A stretch of DNA of 64,000 nucleotides from Diphasiastrum complanatum (taxonomy: Eukaryota > Streptophyta > Lycopodiopsida > Lycopodiales > Lycopodiaceae), in the NCBI GenBank assembly GCA_029204225.1, contig CM055096.1:41250519-41314518 (forward strand). The letters run 5' to 3'. The notes under the pieces are model-generated. The model saw only the letters and a list, made by a program, of their open reading frames with translations, searched no databases and was not told the origin of the DNA. Below, in pieces: positions 34,835-46,409 of the stretch. The translations under genes were made by a program, and so were the position numbers. The stretch's first letter is position 1; each line of letters starts with the position of its first letter.

Positions 34835-35396
34835 ATGGACAATTTGGGATCCAGTTCTGAAGGGCACCGCAGCTTGAGTCGGTATGGTACAAATTTATCT
34901 ATACATCTTCTGCCTTCTCCAATTTCTGCACTTTTGGAGCTGTCAGGCTTGGTGAGATCCCGATCCCACTATTCAGAGCTTGATGCGGTTGAGACTTCCT
35001 CAATGGTAGTTGTTGAGAGCAATGACAGAGGTAGGTCAGCGGATGCTGGAGCAGAGGTTGCAATCAGAATAATTGGCGATCATGATCAGCTTAGAACAGG
35101 GTCCACGAATGCTCCTGCCAGAGGTACAGTCGATGGTGTTGAGAACTTTGTAGCAGCTGCATCGTCCTTGCAGCCAATGGGAATGGCTGGAAATGAAGAA
35201 TCAGGGTCAAGCCCACTAGCATCTCCGCGGGCAAACACAGAAGATGGTGTGGATGGTCAGGAAGCCGGTGGAGTTGGGAACAGCAGGGATGCAACAACAC
35301 AAAGATATGACTTCCAACCACTTGCGAGATGGGTTGAGCAAGTTTTACCCTTCTCAATACTTCTCTTCATGGTCTTCGTTCGACAGCATCTGCAAG
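34835..35396 (+). CDS. RNFT1-like: Gene B, exon 1: RNFT1-like RING E3 ubiquitin ligase, N-terminus
   Basis: First coding exon of a multi-pass membrane RING-type E3 ligase related to Arabidopsis At5g01960 and animal RNFT1. I chose ATG 34835 (MDNLGSSSEGHRSL). The frame is open further upstream to ATG 34742, but TTGGTTTCAG at 34823-34832 looks like a splice acceptor just ahead of 34835. This suggests a 5' UTR intron. Residues 1 to about 150 are polar and disordered. The exon then reads FQPLARWVEQVLPFSILLF and VFVRQHLQ, the start of the conserved first membrane segment. It ends CTGCAAG|GTAT after one base of the next codon, a phase that exon 2 completes. Together exons 1-5 give 354 codons. The RING domain lies beyond the window. 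The likely site of action is the ER or another endomembrane; this is inferred from the animal family member. Confidence 0.9.
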
Positions 35397-36290
35397 GTAT
35401 CAAGAATAAAGTTATACGAGTTGTGGCAGGCTTTCCATATGTGATTGTTTTACTTCCTGAAACAGTTTAAAGCTGAATTTGTATAGCAAAAGACTTGCTT
35501 ATTTTTTTCTTAAGACTTCTTTTTGTAACAAAGAATTTGAGGATTTGTGCCACTGTTTTAGCAGTCACAGATAAACTCTGTATTATCCTTTTTTGACACC
35601 CAGGAATTCAATGAACTATTTGAGGATCTTGAGGCTGGTTGATGGCTTAAGATAACGGAATGTGAATGTATCAATGTTTGTCCAATTTGTGTGCTTTTGC
35701 CTGAAGCTTAGTGATAAGAATTATTCTACTTTTTCTTCAAAAGTAGATTGAGGTGATTAAGTTTTATGGTGTTCTGAAGAGTCACATCTGGCAATTTTTG
35801 CAACATTTGTATCGTTCATTTAAGAATGGTTACAGTGAACAAAATAGAAGTGTTGTAACTAGGTTGATTTGGCAAGTTTTGAAGGATAAGAATTGTTTAT
35901 GCATGTTTGAGTCTAAGAGGTGAGTTGTGCTCTACACTAGGTTCATGCCCAGGAAATGCTTGTCATTAACGACATTTATGATTGGTGTTGTTCACGGAAT
36001 AACAATGACCTGAAGTGTATCAATAACATTATTCAAAAATTTCACACCACATTGAAGTTTTACAACATTTGTATACTGCTTGTTGCTTTGAGTTAGAGAA
36101 TATGTAAAGGAAAAACTGATGAACATGGTTCATCGAGTGGTAAATGTCCTTCTATAGACACTTTTGCGAGAAGCTGACTACACTAATGCTGTGGGTGAGT
36201 TGAAAGTTTGTCATACTATTCTTGAAAGGTCAAGTTTTCTTTAGGCTGGAATGGTGTCATTGGTTAACGATCTATCTTATGTGATCATAG
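35397..36290 (+). other. Gene B intron 1 (894 bp)
   Basis: Donor GTATCAAG and acceptor GTGATCATAG. AT-rich, no transposon recognised; the only intron of this gene visible here that is of ordinary size apart from intron 4. Confidence 0.85.
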
Positions 36291-36367
36291 GTTTAGTTGT
36301 AACACTATGGATCACGGCTATTATGATTAAAGCCAATGACATTCTACGAAAACAAACGGCACTTAAG
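36291..36367 (+). CDS. RNFT1-like: Gene B, exon 2
   Basis: 77 bp with acceptor ATCATAG and donor CTTAAG|GTATC. With the G carried from exon 1 it encodes 26 residues, starting GLVVTLWITAIM and ending ILRKQTALK. These align directly with the membrane segment and the ILRKQTALK motif of At5g01960. The exon ends in phase 0. It is too short to appear as an ORF and was found by following phase and similarity. Confidence 0.95.
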
Positions 36368-37329
36368 GTATCAAACTTCAACATTTGCTTCTTCTTTGTA
36401 GCTTAATTTTTTTATAAGTCTTAGTGCACTTGTCAATAGTTTGAAAAACTTTGTGGCATTGTTGTTAGGCTAGCATTTTGATTTTTTTAAGGAATAACTC
36501 ACCTTTGCTGAAACACTACCATTTTGGGAGCATTTCAGGCATTTCAATACTACTTAGTTAAGAGCCTAGCTTTTTCCTCTTTTATTTTCTATATGGTGAA
36601 ATCACAAGCTTGCCGTTGTTAGTTAAAGTTAGGTTTTCTTTGTCATACAATTGGTGCTAGGTGGCTCTCCAATGCTGCATCGGCTTTGTGATGATGTTGT
36701 AAGATCCCAACAAGCTGTGGTATCTCAATGGTGCCATAATGTATCATTGTGCAAACTGTATACAACGAGTATAGAGATCAGCTTGTTTTGATATCTTTTT
36801 CTTTGTCAAACCTTTGTGTAGCTTCTTTTGGTTGGAGTTTTTTAGTAAGGGGAAAGGGTTATCTAGAATTTGGTGACCTTGCCATTGGAGAATTAAACTC
36901 CAATGGCATAAAATTATTATGACCTAGTGGAAAATTCAGTGGATAATCCATTCCCTATCCCTCATGTAAATGATGAGTGAGGCTTACCTATTTTTCATGG
37001 ATTTTGGAAAGGGAAGGTTGCTTGTGATCTGTGTGTGTGTAGCTCTATGGCACCAATCTACAGTCAACAATGAGCAATGAGGTAGCGAAGGTTATTTATG
37101 ATGGGCTAGGTAGGTTTTAAGGCCACCTTCTCCTAGGTAGATAGAATGAATGGTAAAGTGAGACCTTCTTTCTTGTATACCTCCAAGGTAGGAGTCTCCA
37201 AGCCAAGCGCACATCCTAGATCACGACAGGTGGGGTGACCTGTGATGCATGTCTGAAGGGTAAGATGTCACGTACTCCTTTTGTCAAAGACTCCTATAGA
37301 ACTACAAAGATTCTAGAGCTTGTACATTT

Positions 37330-37567
37330 TGAGAGTCTACTTTATTCACAATAAATCAAAAGCATTTGATTCACAGAGTATGTGAATTTGATGCACTGGT
37401 AATAAAGTGAAGCAGATCAGAATAGATCGAGGTGGAGAATACATCTCGAATCGATTCACTGACTTCTGCAACGATCGTGGTATCATTCACAGAAGAACTG
37501 CATCTTACACACTGCAGCACAATGGTGTTGTAGAAAGAAAGAACAGGACTCTAATGGAAGCTTCTAG
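37330..37567 (+). mobile_element. Ty1/copia integrase fragment
   Basis: One short frame encodes KQIRIDRGGEYISNRFTDFC followed by GIIHRRTASYTLQHNGVVER and KNRTLMEAS, the DDE integrase core with its Asp-Arg-Gly-Gly-Glu motif. It is cut off at about 37567, where a sequence starting TGTTAGAAATCAATG begins. Confidence 0.85.
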
Positions 37568-37570
37568 GTG

Positions 37571-39600
37571 TTGTTAGAAATCAATGATAACGAGTCACTC
37601 GTCAGGTCAACCGGCCCAGTCGATGTCCGGTTTCAAGTTGGGGTTTGGGACCCAAGGGATTGGGTCCCTAACATGCCTTGTTGTGTACCTCTCCCCCCCC
37701 TTCCGTCCACATGGCAATTCCCCCCAACGGCCAGCAAGTCGCTCGGGCGCCCAGGTGGCAGCGCGCCTACTGCACTAGCCCCTGTTCACACTTGAAATTT
37801 TCACTGGGGAGAAGGACAAATACCTTGATGTTGTCACCTCATGGATTGATTCGTGGGATTTTGCACTTTTCCATGCATGATTCTTCTGACGACAATAAGA
37901 TCAACCTGGCTATCATGTACCTACGAGGTAGAGCGTTTACGTGGTGGTAGGATATGAGGGGAAAACTCGAAGCTCCTAGGACTTGGGAGGATTTTTGCGA
38001 GGCCTTCAAGGCAGCCTTTCTTCCTATCCTAGATGACTTTGAGTTTTATCGTCAGTATGCGATGATACACATGGGGACCCGGCTCCTTGATCTATATTTG
38101 CAAGAGTTCTAGGTGGCATATTCTAATTTTGCAACTAGGATAGATCCTCTTTTGGTTAAGTTGCATTTCATTCAAGGTTTGCCTAGAGATTATTAGAGTT
38201 AGGAGGAACTTGCCTCTTACCCTCGATGATGCGGTTAGCTTTGCCAATATATACGATGATACTCCTATAGTGGCAAGGCCTGAGCCTGGTGTTCAGCCCA
38301 ATGTAAAGGGCAAGAAACCGTTCTTTTCAAAGAAAGGAAAAGACAAGCCGAAGGAGGCATCTTCGGGTCCTAGTAAGTTGAAGAAAAGGTCTACCATGGA
38401 CCAGGAGACCTTTGCAAAAGCCAAAAGCGACAATCTGTGCTTCAATTGCATGGAACCAGGTCATGTGGCAAAGGATTTCCCAAAAAAAAGAAGGCAAGCT
38501 AAAGGGGCTTCTTTTAAGATGCCAGGTAACTCTAGCATATCATGTATTGATCTTTCCTTTGCTAATAATTCTGCTTTTGAGCATTGTTGCTTTAATGCGG
38601 CAGTTTTTGGTCCCCACGACTTGATTTAAATGAATGAGGTCGTTGGGGGCCAAGCCGTAACAATTTTATTTGATGATAGTTCTACACACAACGTTATCAA
38701 CTCTAACTTGTTGTAGAGGCTAAAGGTGGAAACAAAGCAAAGTGATCACCGATAAAGCTGGCTACGGGAGTAGAAAGCCAAGTATGGGACATATACTTGG
38801 TAAGGAATTGTTTTATGAGAGGAACAAGTCATTCTTGCGTAATGGCTCACTCATTGAACTGAATGGAAATGTTGATGTCTCTTCTCCTTATATGCTTTAT
38901 GCTTTATGCTTTAGGATGTTGGATGCATGAATGTTGTGGATTGCAAATAACATTTATGTTGGTTAAAGGATTTTACTTGTCATGAAGAACGCAATTCACA
39001 AAATTATAACATGCAAGTTGCACTACTGTCTAATAATTTGAAAGAAGAAAATTCGTCGGAAGGTGAAACCTTTAGAAGACTCAGACAAGAATTTAGTGAT
39101 GTTTTCTCAAAACAGCTTCTTGAGGTTCGTCCCCCCTCTCGGGGAGTCGATCATGGTATTAAACTCCTTCTTGGTAGCTCGCCTGTATCTTTGTTTCCTT
39201 ACAGGATAAGCACTATCGAAGAGGATGAAGTTTTTAGGCAACTGCAAAATTATCTTAAGATGGGCCATGTAAGGCCCAGTAAGTCCCCTTGGGGAGCGCC
39301 TGCTCTATCAGTTGATAAAAAGACGGAGGAACTTGTCTGTGTGTAGATACTAAAAAGATAAATAATTTAGCTATAAAAAACCGTTATCCCCTACCTTGAA
39401 TGGATGAGTTGATTGATCAATTACACGATGCAAGGTACTTCACCAAAATCGATTTGAGATCAGGGTATCATCAGATTCGAAGCAAAAGTGAGGATGTGGA
39501 GAAAACTGGATTTAGGACCCAATATGGCCATTATGAGTTTCTAGTCTTACCATGTGCCTACTACGGATCAATCAAACCTGCACATAGAATATGTTGGCTC
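37571..39600 (+). mobile_element. Ty3/gypsy gag-protease-RT fragment
   Basis: TGTTAGAAATC at 37571 may be an LTR start, followed by a short leader. Gag lies at about 37790-38560 with YLRGRAFTWW and WEDFCEAFKAAFLP. The knuckle CFNCMEPGHVAKDF has lost its last Cys (replaced by Phe). A protease remnant reads ILFDDSSTHNVINS near 38670. RT follows from 39011, with LRQEFSDVFSKQLLEV, KSPWGAPAL, then [14 protein letters not shown] and [18 protein letters not shown]. It stops before the catalytic YxDD. Stops are frequent. The right end merges into LINE 3' sequence near 39560-39610, where GGCTCTGATACCA resembles a reversed primer-binding site. Confidence 0.8.
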
Positions 39601-39609
39601 TGATACCAA

Positions 39610-40105
39610 ATGTTACATCCTCTAAACCGCAAACCGCCAGGTGTCGGTTACCCACAAGGACCTGAACGTCACATGATCCACCCCGCCGTAGGAACCAATC
39701 CAGATCCACCCTCCGTGCCCTGGCCTATGACTTGTAACAAGCAAGATCCGGCCTCCAGCCGTAACAGTTAGACCTCCTCGTCCTATCACGAGGAGAGGTC
39801 CCTCTCATATTCGACATTGGCAACACATCCTAGTCTTCAGTAGCAGTAGCAGCAGCTTCATCACCGCCTCCAAGACATGATCTGAGGCTTCTTTTGTTCA
39901 TAGCCAGTTCATGATTCATACCTATGAAGTTTCTTTATCATTGGTATATGTACCTAGATTTACATTATATGCATTTTCTTTACGTACTCGAAGATGTTTT
40001 CATACGCTCCCATTTGTTCTACATACCTGATATGTACTGATTCATTTTATATGCCTTTTGGCATGGAAAAGACATTAATAAAGCTCTCTCTCTCTCTCTC
40101 TCTCT
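39610..40105 (+). mobile_element. LINE 3' end no. 1 with stem-loop and (CT)11 tail
   Basis: Non-coding 3' sequence ends in stem-loop ATGCC-TTTT-GGCAT (40051-40064), then GGAAAAGACATTAATAAAG and a CT tract (40084-40105). The 3' part is alignable with copy 5 on the minus strand at 53.3 kb (shared CATACGCTCCCA and AAAAGACATTAAT). The 5' limit is uncertain. No coding region is retained. Confidence 0.7.
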
Positions 40106-40366
40106 GTTGTAGCCTGTAGGGGGTCTCACGTCGGCCAGCATCTCTTATTCACGCCATGCTATCATAGACATTACGTGCCAAGCCATTAGTTCTCCACTGG
40201 ATCATCTTAGCAAAGTTTGCAGTTTCATCGCTACAGGTCAACGCCATCTTCTAGCTGATTGCATGCATATAGAGGGTTATGGAGTTTTTAGTTGACGCAT
40301 GTTACAAAACACTTAGATGTACCACTCAGTCTTATATGCTTTTAGGCATCAAAAGACATTAATAAA

Positions 40367-40439
<73 letters not shown>
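40106..40439 (+). mobile_element. LINE 3' end no. 2 with stem-loop and (CT)31 tail
   Basis: A 330-bp fragment starting right at the end of the previous CT tail. It ends with stem-loop ATGCT-TTTA-GGCAT (40336-40349; the inner pair is G-U), AAAAGACATTAATAAAG, and a CT tract at 40378-40439. It looks like a 5'-truncated insertion of the same LINE family. Confidence 0.7.
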
Positions 40440-40440
<1 letters not shown>

Positions 40441-40441
<1 letters not shown>

Positions 40442-43394
40442 GTCACATAACCCCGTCTTCTAAAGTTCCATGCTCCTCTTCTACTAACAAACGTGTTCCC
40501 TTTACTCACTCTGGACTCGCCAACTACACCACAACCTTGTCCCAACTACTTACTCACTTCCCTTTCACGGCATCAGTTGAGCAACAAGCCACTTTTCTGT
40601 CTAAATCCCTCTTATCTGCAGCGTCCTCATCTTTCCCCACCAAGACGATATCATCTCATAGACGTGTTCACAACCGCTGGTATGATGCAGAATGTCGCTC
40701 TCTTCACAAACATGTGGCAAATGCCAAATTACACTCCCCTGCAACACTCAAACAACACCAGAAAAAGTATCGTAAAGCCACCAGAACAAAAAAGATTACA
40801 TACCTACGATCACTCTGCCAAAGGTTGATCGATTCTTTAGATTCCTCTTCCTCCTCCTTTTTCTGGAAACATTTCACCAGATCCTCTTCGACTTTGGCCC
40901 CCCTCGCAACCGAATCTTGGGTTGAATATGCCACAAAACTTTATACCCTAGACTCCCCTCCTACCTTACTCTCACCACGACCTGCCCGCTGCACGCTTTT
41001 TACTCCACACATGGTTGAAAATGCCATTAACCATGCCAAACTTCATAAAGTCACTGACTATGATTCTCTAAACGTGGATTTCCTAAAACCTGTAGCATTT
41101 TTTATATTGTTCTTTAGTGCTCATGCTTTTAACACTGCTGTGACCTTTGGTTTTCCTACCGCATGGTGTACTAATATTCTTCATCCCATTCTCAAGGCAG
41201 GTGATCCCATAAATGTAGAAACTACCGTACTATTATGATTGGTCACACTTTGGCTAAGATTTATGGTTCCATTTTATAGACGGTTACTGGATCTTTTGCT
41301 GAGACTGAGAATCTACATGCTATGGGTCAGGCTGGGTTCAGACCAGGATACTCTACCTTAGATCAGATTTTCATTTTGCGATGCATCATTGAGGAGGCAC
41401 GACATCAGAGACAGAGAGTTTATTGTTGCTTTGTGGATTTCCGCAAAGCTTTTGACTCAGTTCCGAGAGACCTCCTTTTCCAGAGATTATCTTTGCTTGG
41501 CTTCACAGACGAGACTATTGCCGCGATCATTACTTTATATGAGCGAGTTTGGGCACGGTTTAGGGACGGTAGTGGTTGGTCCTCGCTGATCCACTCTACC
41601 ATTGGAGTGAAGCAGGGCTGCCCCTTATCTCCTACTCTCTTTGCACTATATATTGATGACCTCGAGCGGATTATTCGAGAGGAAGGTGGAGGGCTGTCCC
41701 TTAGCGGATATTATTATCCCCATTCTCCTATACGCTGATGATGTGGTTCTTCTCTCATCCTCTGCGGCTGGCTTACAGAGACACCTCTCTGCTTTACATC
41801 ACTTCTGTCAGCTTTGGGGATTGACGGTTAATACTAAGAAGACCAAGATTAAGGTGTTCAACACCAATAGACAACATATGAGAGATGTGACCTTCTATTA
41901 TGATGGGCTGCCGATTGAGATTGTGACCTCTTACACTTATTTGGGAGTACTTTTTTCTGGTCTGCTACTCACATTTCGACCGGCAGCCCTACCAGACTCC
42001 GTAAGGGGCACACTTCTCTTGTTCATATGGAGAGATTCTGCTCCACATATTATGTACAGGACCCTGCTACCAGATGCTTACTATTTTCTACCACTGTCTC
42101 CCCGGTTGTTTTATACTCTGCTGAGACTTGGTGTCCAGATTTATCACGTGATACTTGGAGGGATCTTACTCGTATCCAGATTCTCATGCTTAGCAGGATG
42201 ATTAGGGCTAAGCCCTCGGTGCCACATGATATCATATTAGCGGAGTTTGCTTCCCCTCTCCTGGTTATCGGTGCTATGTTTCAGATCATTACCTTTCTTC
42301 ACAGGATATCAGAGTTAGACACTTCCAGATATATTGTTGCTGCTGTCACTTCATCACGCACCATTGCTGGACAGGGGGCCAAGCATTCTTGGTTTGGCAG
42401 TGTCTCAGCCCTTCTTCAGACTTGGGGCTTATCTATACTTGATCTGCCGAGCGGGACTCATGCTTATATTAGACAACATATTTATCGTAGCTACATACGC
42501 ACTATATGGTCACAGCCCGACCTTGATAAGATCAAGATACATTTCTATGGCACACATCTACTACGGTTGGATACTACGGGTACCCCTGTCCTTCCAGCAT
42601 ATCTTACACAGCCATTATCTTTTGGTCTGCGATACCGTATGGGACAGCTCCGAGTCTCTTTTCATCAGTTGGCTATTGAGACGGGTAGATACACGGACAC
42701 TCCCAGATTGCAGAGGATATGTTAGCTTTGTTCTCTTCATGAAATGGAGGATGAGTTCCATTTCATCTTTCGCTGTCCAGTATATTATGAGATCAGGGGG
42801 CGTTACCATTGTTTATATAGAGATACCCCTCTCACGTTGCGATCGTTCTTCGAGTATCCAGACTCCAGATGTGTAGGTCTTCTATTGAGAGAGATGTATA
42901 CTCTACAAGCTTCACTTCTACCTACCACGGATATGGATCATAGCCAGGCTCATATTACCCAGTTTTTCCAGAAACGAGACAGAGAGGACATTTCCGTTTT
43001 GGATTTTGAAGTCCCCACTCGGAGATCGAAGACACAGAGAGTCTCACATATTTCTGCTAGATTCAGGATCACTAGATCTTCACGGGCTTCTCGCCAGTCC
43101 ATAGCACGCTCCACTACTACTATCACTCATTATTTTCAGCTTACTCGTAGCTAGTCTCCTCCGCAGAGCAGGCGGTTAAGCTCTTGCATTGTACCCTCGC
43201 AAGCTGGTGGTCAAGCTTGGATATTTCTTCTTCTTAGAGATAGCGAGATAGATATGCTAGTTTCTTTTCTTCTTCTCTTTTCTACTAGTAAATAAGTCCG
43301 TATGCGGACAATGCTCCTCACCTTTTGTACGCTCTTTTGTCTTATGTACCTTTGGGTACCAAAAGATGTTAATAATAATCCTAATTCTAATTCT

Positions 43395-43483
<89 letters not shown>
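40441..43483 (+). mobile_element. LINE no. 3: ORF2 with RT and C-terminal zinc region, stem-loop, CT tail
   Basis: A 5'-truncated non-LTR element beginning directly after the CT tail of no. 2. The linker (HNRWYDAECRSLHKH) is followed by RT: AHAFNTAVTFGFPTAWC, GQAGFRPGYSTLDQIFILRC, CCFVDFRKAFDSVPRDLL and GVKQGCPLSPTLFALYIDDL. A frameshift near 41700 leads to LLYADDVVLLSS with the catalytic Ala-Asp-Asp, and further frameshifts lie near 41990. The C-terminal part (42027-43154) ends with the zinc-type region EDEFHFIFRCPVYYEIRGRY and a basic tail. The 3' UTR carries stem-loop GTACC-TTTG-GGTAC (43346-43359) and a CT tail at 43399-43483. It is not intact but is the best LINE copy here, in sense orientation within intron 2. 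Confidence 0.9.
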
Positions 43484-43486
<3 letters not shown>

Positions 43487-43723
43487 GAGATTGAAGATGA
43501 TAGATTCTTTTGAGATTTCAAAGTAGTTTCATGTGATCTTGAAGTTTGGAGCTCGTTTTGTCATAATGCTTGTTTCAAAATTCTTTTGTTGCTCCTATCA
43601 ATCACATAGAAAGATTCAATGATGTATTGTATCGATATTGTCAAAACTTGCACTTGTCTGATTATTAATGACATTAGGCTTCAAGTTACTTGATAGGTGC
43701 TTTTCCTTGGCTTTAATTTTCAG

Positions 43724-43892
43724 GATGAGAGGAAGACATTAGTACTTGTGGTAATGGGAGTGATATTAACTTTTCACATCATTGGAATATATTGGTGGTG
43801 CAAGCATGAAGCTTTTTGGCGACCTCTAATCTTACTTCCACCACGAGAAATTCCAAAATTTTGGCATGCTATTTTCACTATTGTTTTGAATG
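43724..43892 (+). CDS. RNFT1-like: Gene B, exon 3
   Basis: 169 bp between AATTTTCAG and the donor AATG|GTAAAAC. It encodes DERKTLVLVVMGVILTFHII, then GIYWWCKHEAFWRPLILLPP and REIPKFWHAIFTIVLN. The order of a hydrophobic segment, YWW and a second hydrophobic segment matches At5g01960. It ends with one base of a split Asp codon completed by exon 4. Confidence 0.95.
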
Positions 43893-44560
43893 GTAAAACA
43901 CTACGCTTCTTTGATCTAGTAGCCAGAACTTGTTTGTGAATTATGAAGTTACGATGGACAACCTTGTCATTCTGTCACGTATTTTTTAGATGAGTTGTTG
44001 TTCCACTATAAAATTGTGAGAATTAAAAATGTTGTGTAGAGTTAAAATTTCAAGGGATAAAAGGTGAGAAAGAAGAGTTTGGTTTGGATGTCATTTTTCT
44101 CTTCAAGAGTTCATAAGTAGATGTAGGTTGTTTATGAGAGCCTCTAGAGAGTGAAGCCATTCCTTGTGATATTTAGTAACCCATATAAATACCTATTTGT
44201 AGCTCATATGATATCATTGGTGATGCATTGGTTTAGGAATTTCTCTATTTAATATCCAAGATTTTAATATGGTGTTTGCAATGGTTTTGTTGTGATTATT
44301 CTTAATAACCTATTGCATTGCCGATATTTCCTCCTTTACTTTGAAGGTTAAGTACTACTATTCACTAGGTGACTTCAATTTGAAGATGCTGAATTAGGTT
44401 TTCTTAAATGTTTTGTCATCTTGGTGTATTTTTTCATAATCTTTTGAAGAATTACGATTTTTTTGTGTCATAGTTCATGTTGCAATTTTTACCTTTTTGT
44501 TTTGTCTCTCCATTTTGTTGTTATTTAGGCTTTGTATTGTTTTAGGTTTGACTTCATGAT

Positions 44561-45052
44561 CTAGGAATCTTGGAATATTGCACCTTTAGTAAGAATCATG
44601 TAATTGACAGGATATGCTATAGAGAGTTGTCAGAATTTGAAATACAAATTCTAGATGGAGATACTAGTCCTACTAGCACTCACACAAAACCAAGCATAGA
44701 GAGAAATCAGATCATAAGAGAATTGAGCAAATGCTCTAGCTCATTGAATTGAATGGAATAATAGAGGTGGGGCGCCAGTCTTCTTATATAGTTTCTCTAA
44801 TGATTGATAAAAGCTATTGACCCTAAAGTGAATAGCAAAATAGCAAAAGCTATTTACTAATAATACTACCTATATATGGTAAGAACTAAAAATGAACTTC
44901 TAAGTACTAAAATAGATCCTAATCTATTTGTAGTGCGCCCACCTACATGCATAAGCATAAAAAACAAATTTATTATAAATAGAATGGCCCCGAAAAATAG
45001 CACGCATGCATGGCCAAACTATCATTAAGAGGTATCAAATAAACATTAATTC
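44561..45052 (-). repeat. Probable 3' LTR of a copia element
   Basis: Minus-strand sequence following the RNase H stop. A polypurine tract, AAGGGGGAGAG, lies at about 45057-45067 just after the coding region, so LTR sequence should begin near 45055. A TATA-like TTATATAG occurs near 44795. The far border is not visible. Confidence 0.45.
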
Positions 45053-46176
45053 CTAACTCTCCCCCTTAATGTTTACTTTGTTATCTATTACTCCTAGAAG
45101 TTCTCTAAACTTCTGAAATTTTTCTTTGCCAAGACCTTTGGTAAAGATATCTGCAACTTGTTCTTCCGTAGGGCAATAGATAAGCTCCACTTCATCACTT
45201 TGAATTTTCTCTTTGATGAAGTGTTGTTGTACTTCAATATGCTTTGTCCTGCTGTGAAAAACTGGTTTTTTCGCCAATTTAATACAACTTTGATTGTCAC
45301 ATTGAAGTACCGTAAGTGAATCCTGTACCATACATAGATCATGTAGAATCCTTCGTAACCATATTGCTTCACATGTTGCACTTGTAGTAGCTCGATATTC
45401 TGCCTCTGTAGATGATAAAGCAATAATATGTTGCTTCTTTGAACTCCAAGAGATAGCACCAGAACCAAGACTAAAAACATAACCCGTAGTAGATCTTCGA
45501 TCTTCTGCATCTCCAGCCCAATCAACATCCACATATCCTTGTAACTTCAAATCATCCTGTCTACCATTTAGCCATAAACTGACTAACCATACTCACAGCA
45601 TAAGCAATATCTGGTCTTGTAGTAGTTAGATAGATTAAGCTTCCTACTAGCTTTCTATATAACGTCTCATCTACATCCTGATCTTCCTCAGCTTTAGTAA
45701 GCTTACATCCACTATCATAATAGCAAGTTCTTAGCCAACCCTGGTACATGCAACATACTCTTGATTTCCTTCACCTCACCTGATGACAGCTGCACTGGAA
45801 CTGTGCCTTTGCCCCTCACCTCATGTGTAGAGTTATCTCCAAGGCATACATGCTGACCATCTCCTGTCTCCTCATAGGTGTTGAACCAATGTCTATGGGG
45901 TGTCATGTGCTTTGAGGCTCCAGAATCAATATACCATCCACCAAATGTGGTTTCAGATGATAGGGCTGCGGTGAATAGTTCAAGCCCACCAAATTGCTCT
46001 TCTCCTGCAACTTTGTCTACAAAGTGACCCTGCTGGTTCTTCCCCTTCTTCTGATCACTTTTCTTCTTCCTGCATTCAAAAGCAAAATGCTCATAGTTGC
46101 CACAATAGTTGCAGTTGCCCTTCGCATACTGCCAAGTGGCAAGTGCCGATTGTGCATGGAATTGGCCATGTGTGGA
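45053..46176 (-). mobile_element. Ty1/copia with internal deletion joining protease to RT end
   Basis: Reading downward, the zinc knuckle CNYCGNYEHFAFEC (about 46115) and protease WYIDSGASKHMTPH (about 45920) are followed by KSMLHVPGLAKNLLL, which ends at about 45720. It runs straight into DSGCKLTKAEEDQDVDETLY and LVGSLIYLTTTRPDIAYAVS, the RT C-terminus. RNase H follows at 45550-45053 (YVDVDWAGDAEDRRSTTGY; RTKHIEVQQHF; DIFTKGLGKEKF). The integrase and most of RT are absent, so an internal deletion near 45720 must have occurred. The RNase H frame is open for 165 codons and includes its stop. Confidence 0.9.
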
Positions 46177-46395
46177 TGTTAGGAAAGGTCAGGGTTAAGG
46201 GGTGCTTGAGGATTGTGCCCTAGAGAGAGGCATTCCTCATCATAATCTATGCAGCAAAGGTGGGAGGAGACAAGGCAGCCAACTCCACCATGTTTCATGC
46301 TTTTTGATGTTCTATACATGCAGGGAAATCAGCGAGGATCGAATGTGTACTTGATATGCTGGGTTTAGAGTAAAATTTCAGATTGGAGTCTGACA
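46177..46395 (+). repeat. Ty3/gypsy 5' LTR (219 bp)
   Basis: Begins TGTTAGGAAAGG and ends GGAGTCTGACA, immediately before a primer-binding site at 46398. No matching 3' LTR was found in the window. The copia element on its left is cut exactly at this border, so this gypsy (or its remnant) probably inserted into it. Confidence 0.65.
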
Positions 46396-46397
46396 TT

Positions 46398-46409
46398 TGG
46401 TATCAGATC
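46398..46409 (+). other. Primer-binding site (initiator tRNA-Met type, one mismatch)
   Basis: TGGTATCAGATC follows the LTR after two bases; the usual sequence is TGGTATCAGAGC. This supports the LTR call and the plus orientation. Confidence 0.8.

Larger units (their letters stand above)
36368..43723 (+). other. Gene B intron 2 (7.4 kb), retroelement-filled
   Basis: Bordered by GTATC and TTTTCAG. Contains a copia integrase fragment, a gypsy gag-RT fragment and three consecutive LINE 3' ends, described separately. The first ~950 bp (36368-37320) has no recognisable element. Confidence 0.85.

Noticed and set aside
34742-35470. A 242-residue single-exon protein
   Set aside because: The frame runs through the exon 1 donor at 35397 into intron 1 and starts upstream of a likely acceptor. 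The correct reading is exon 1 of gene B (34835-35396).
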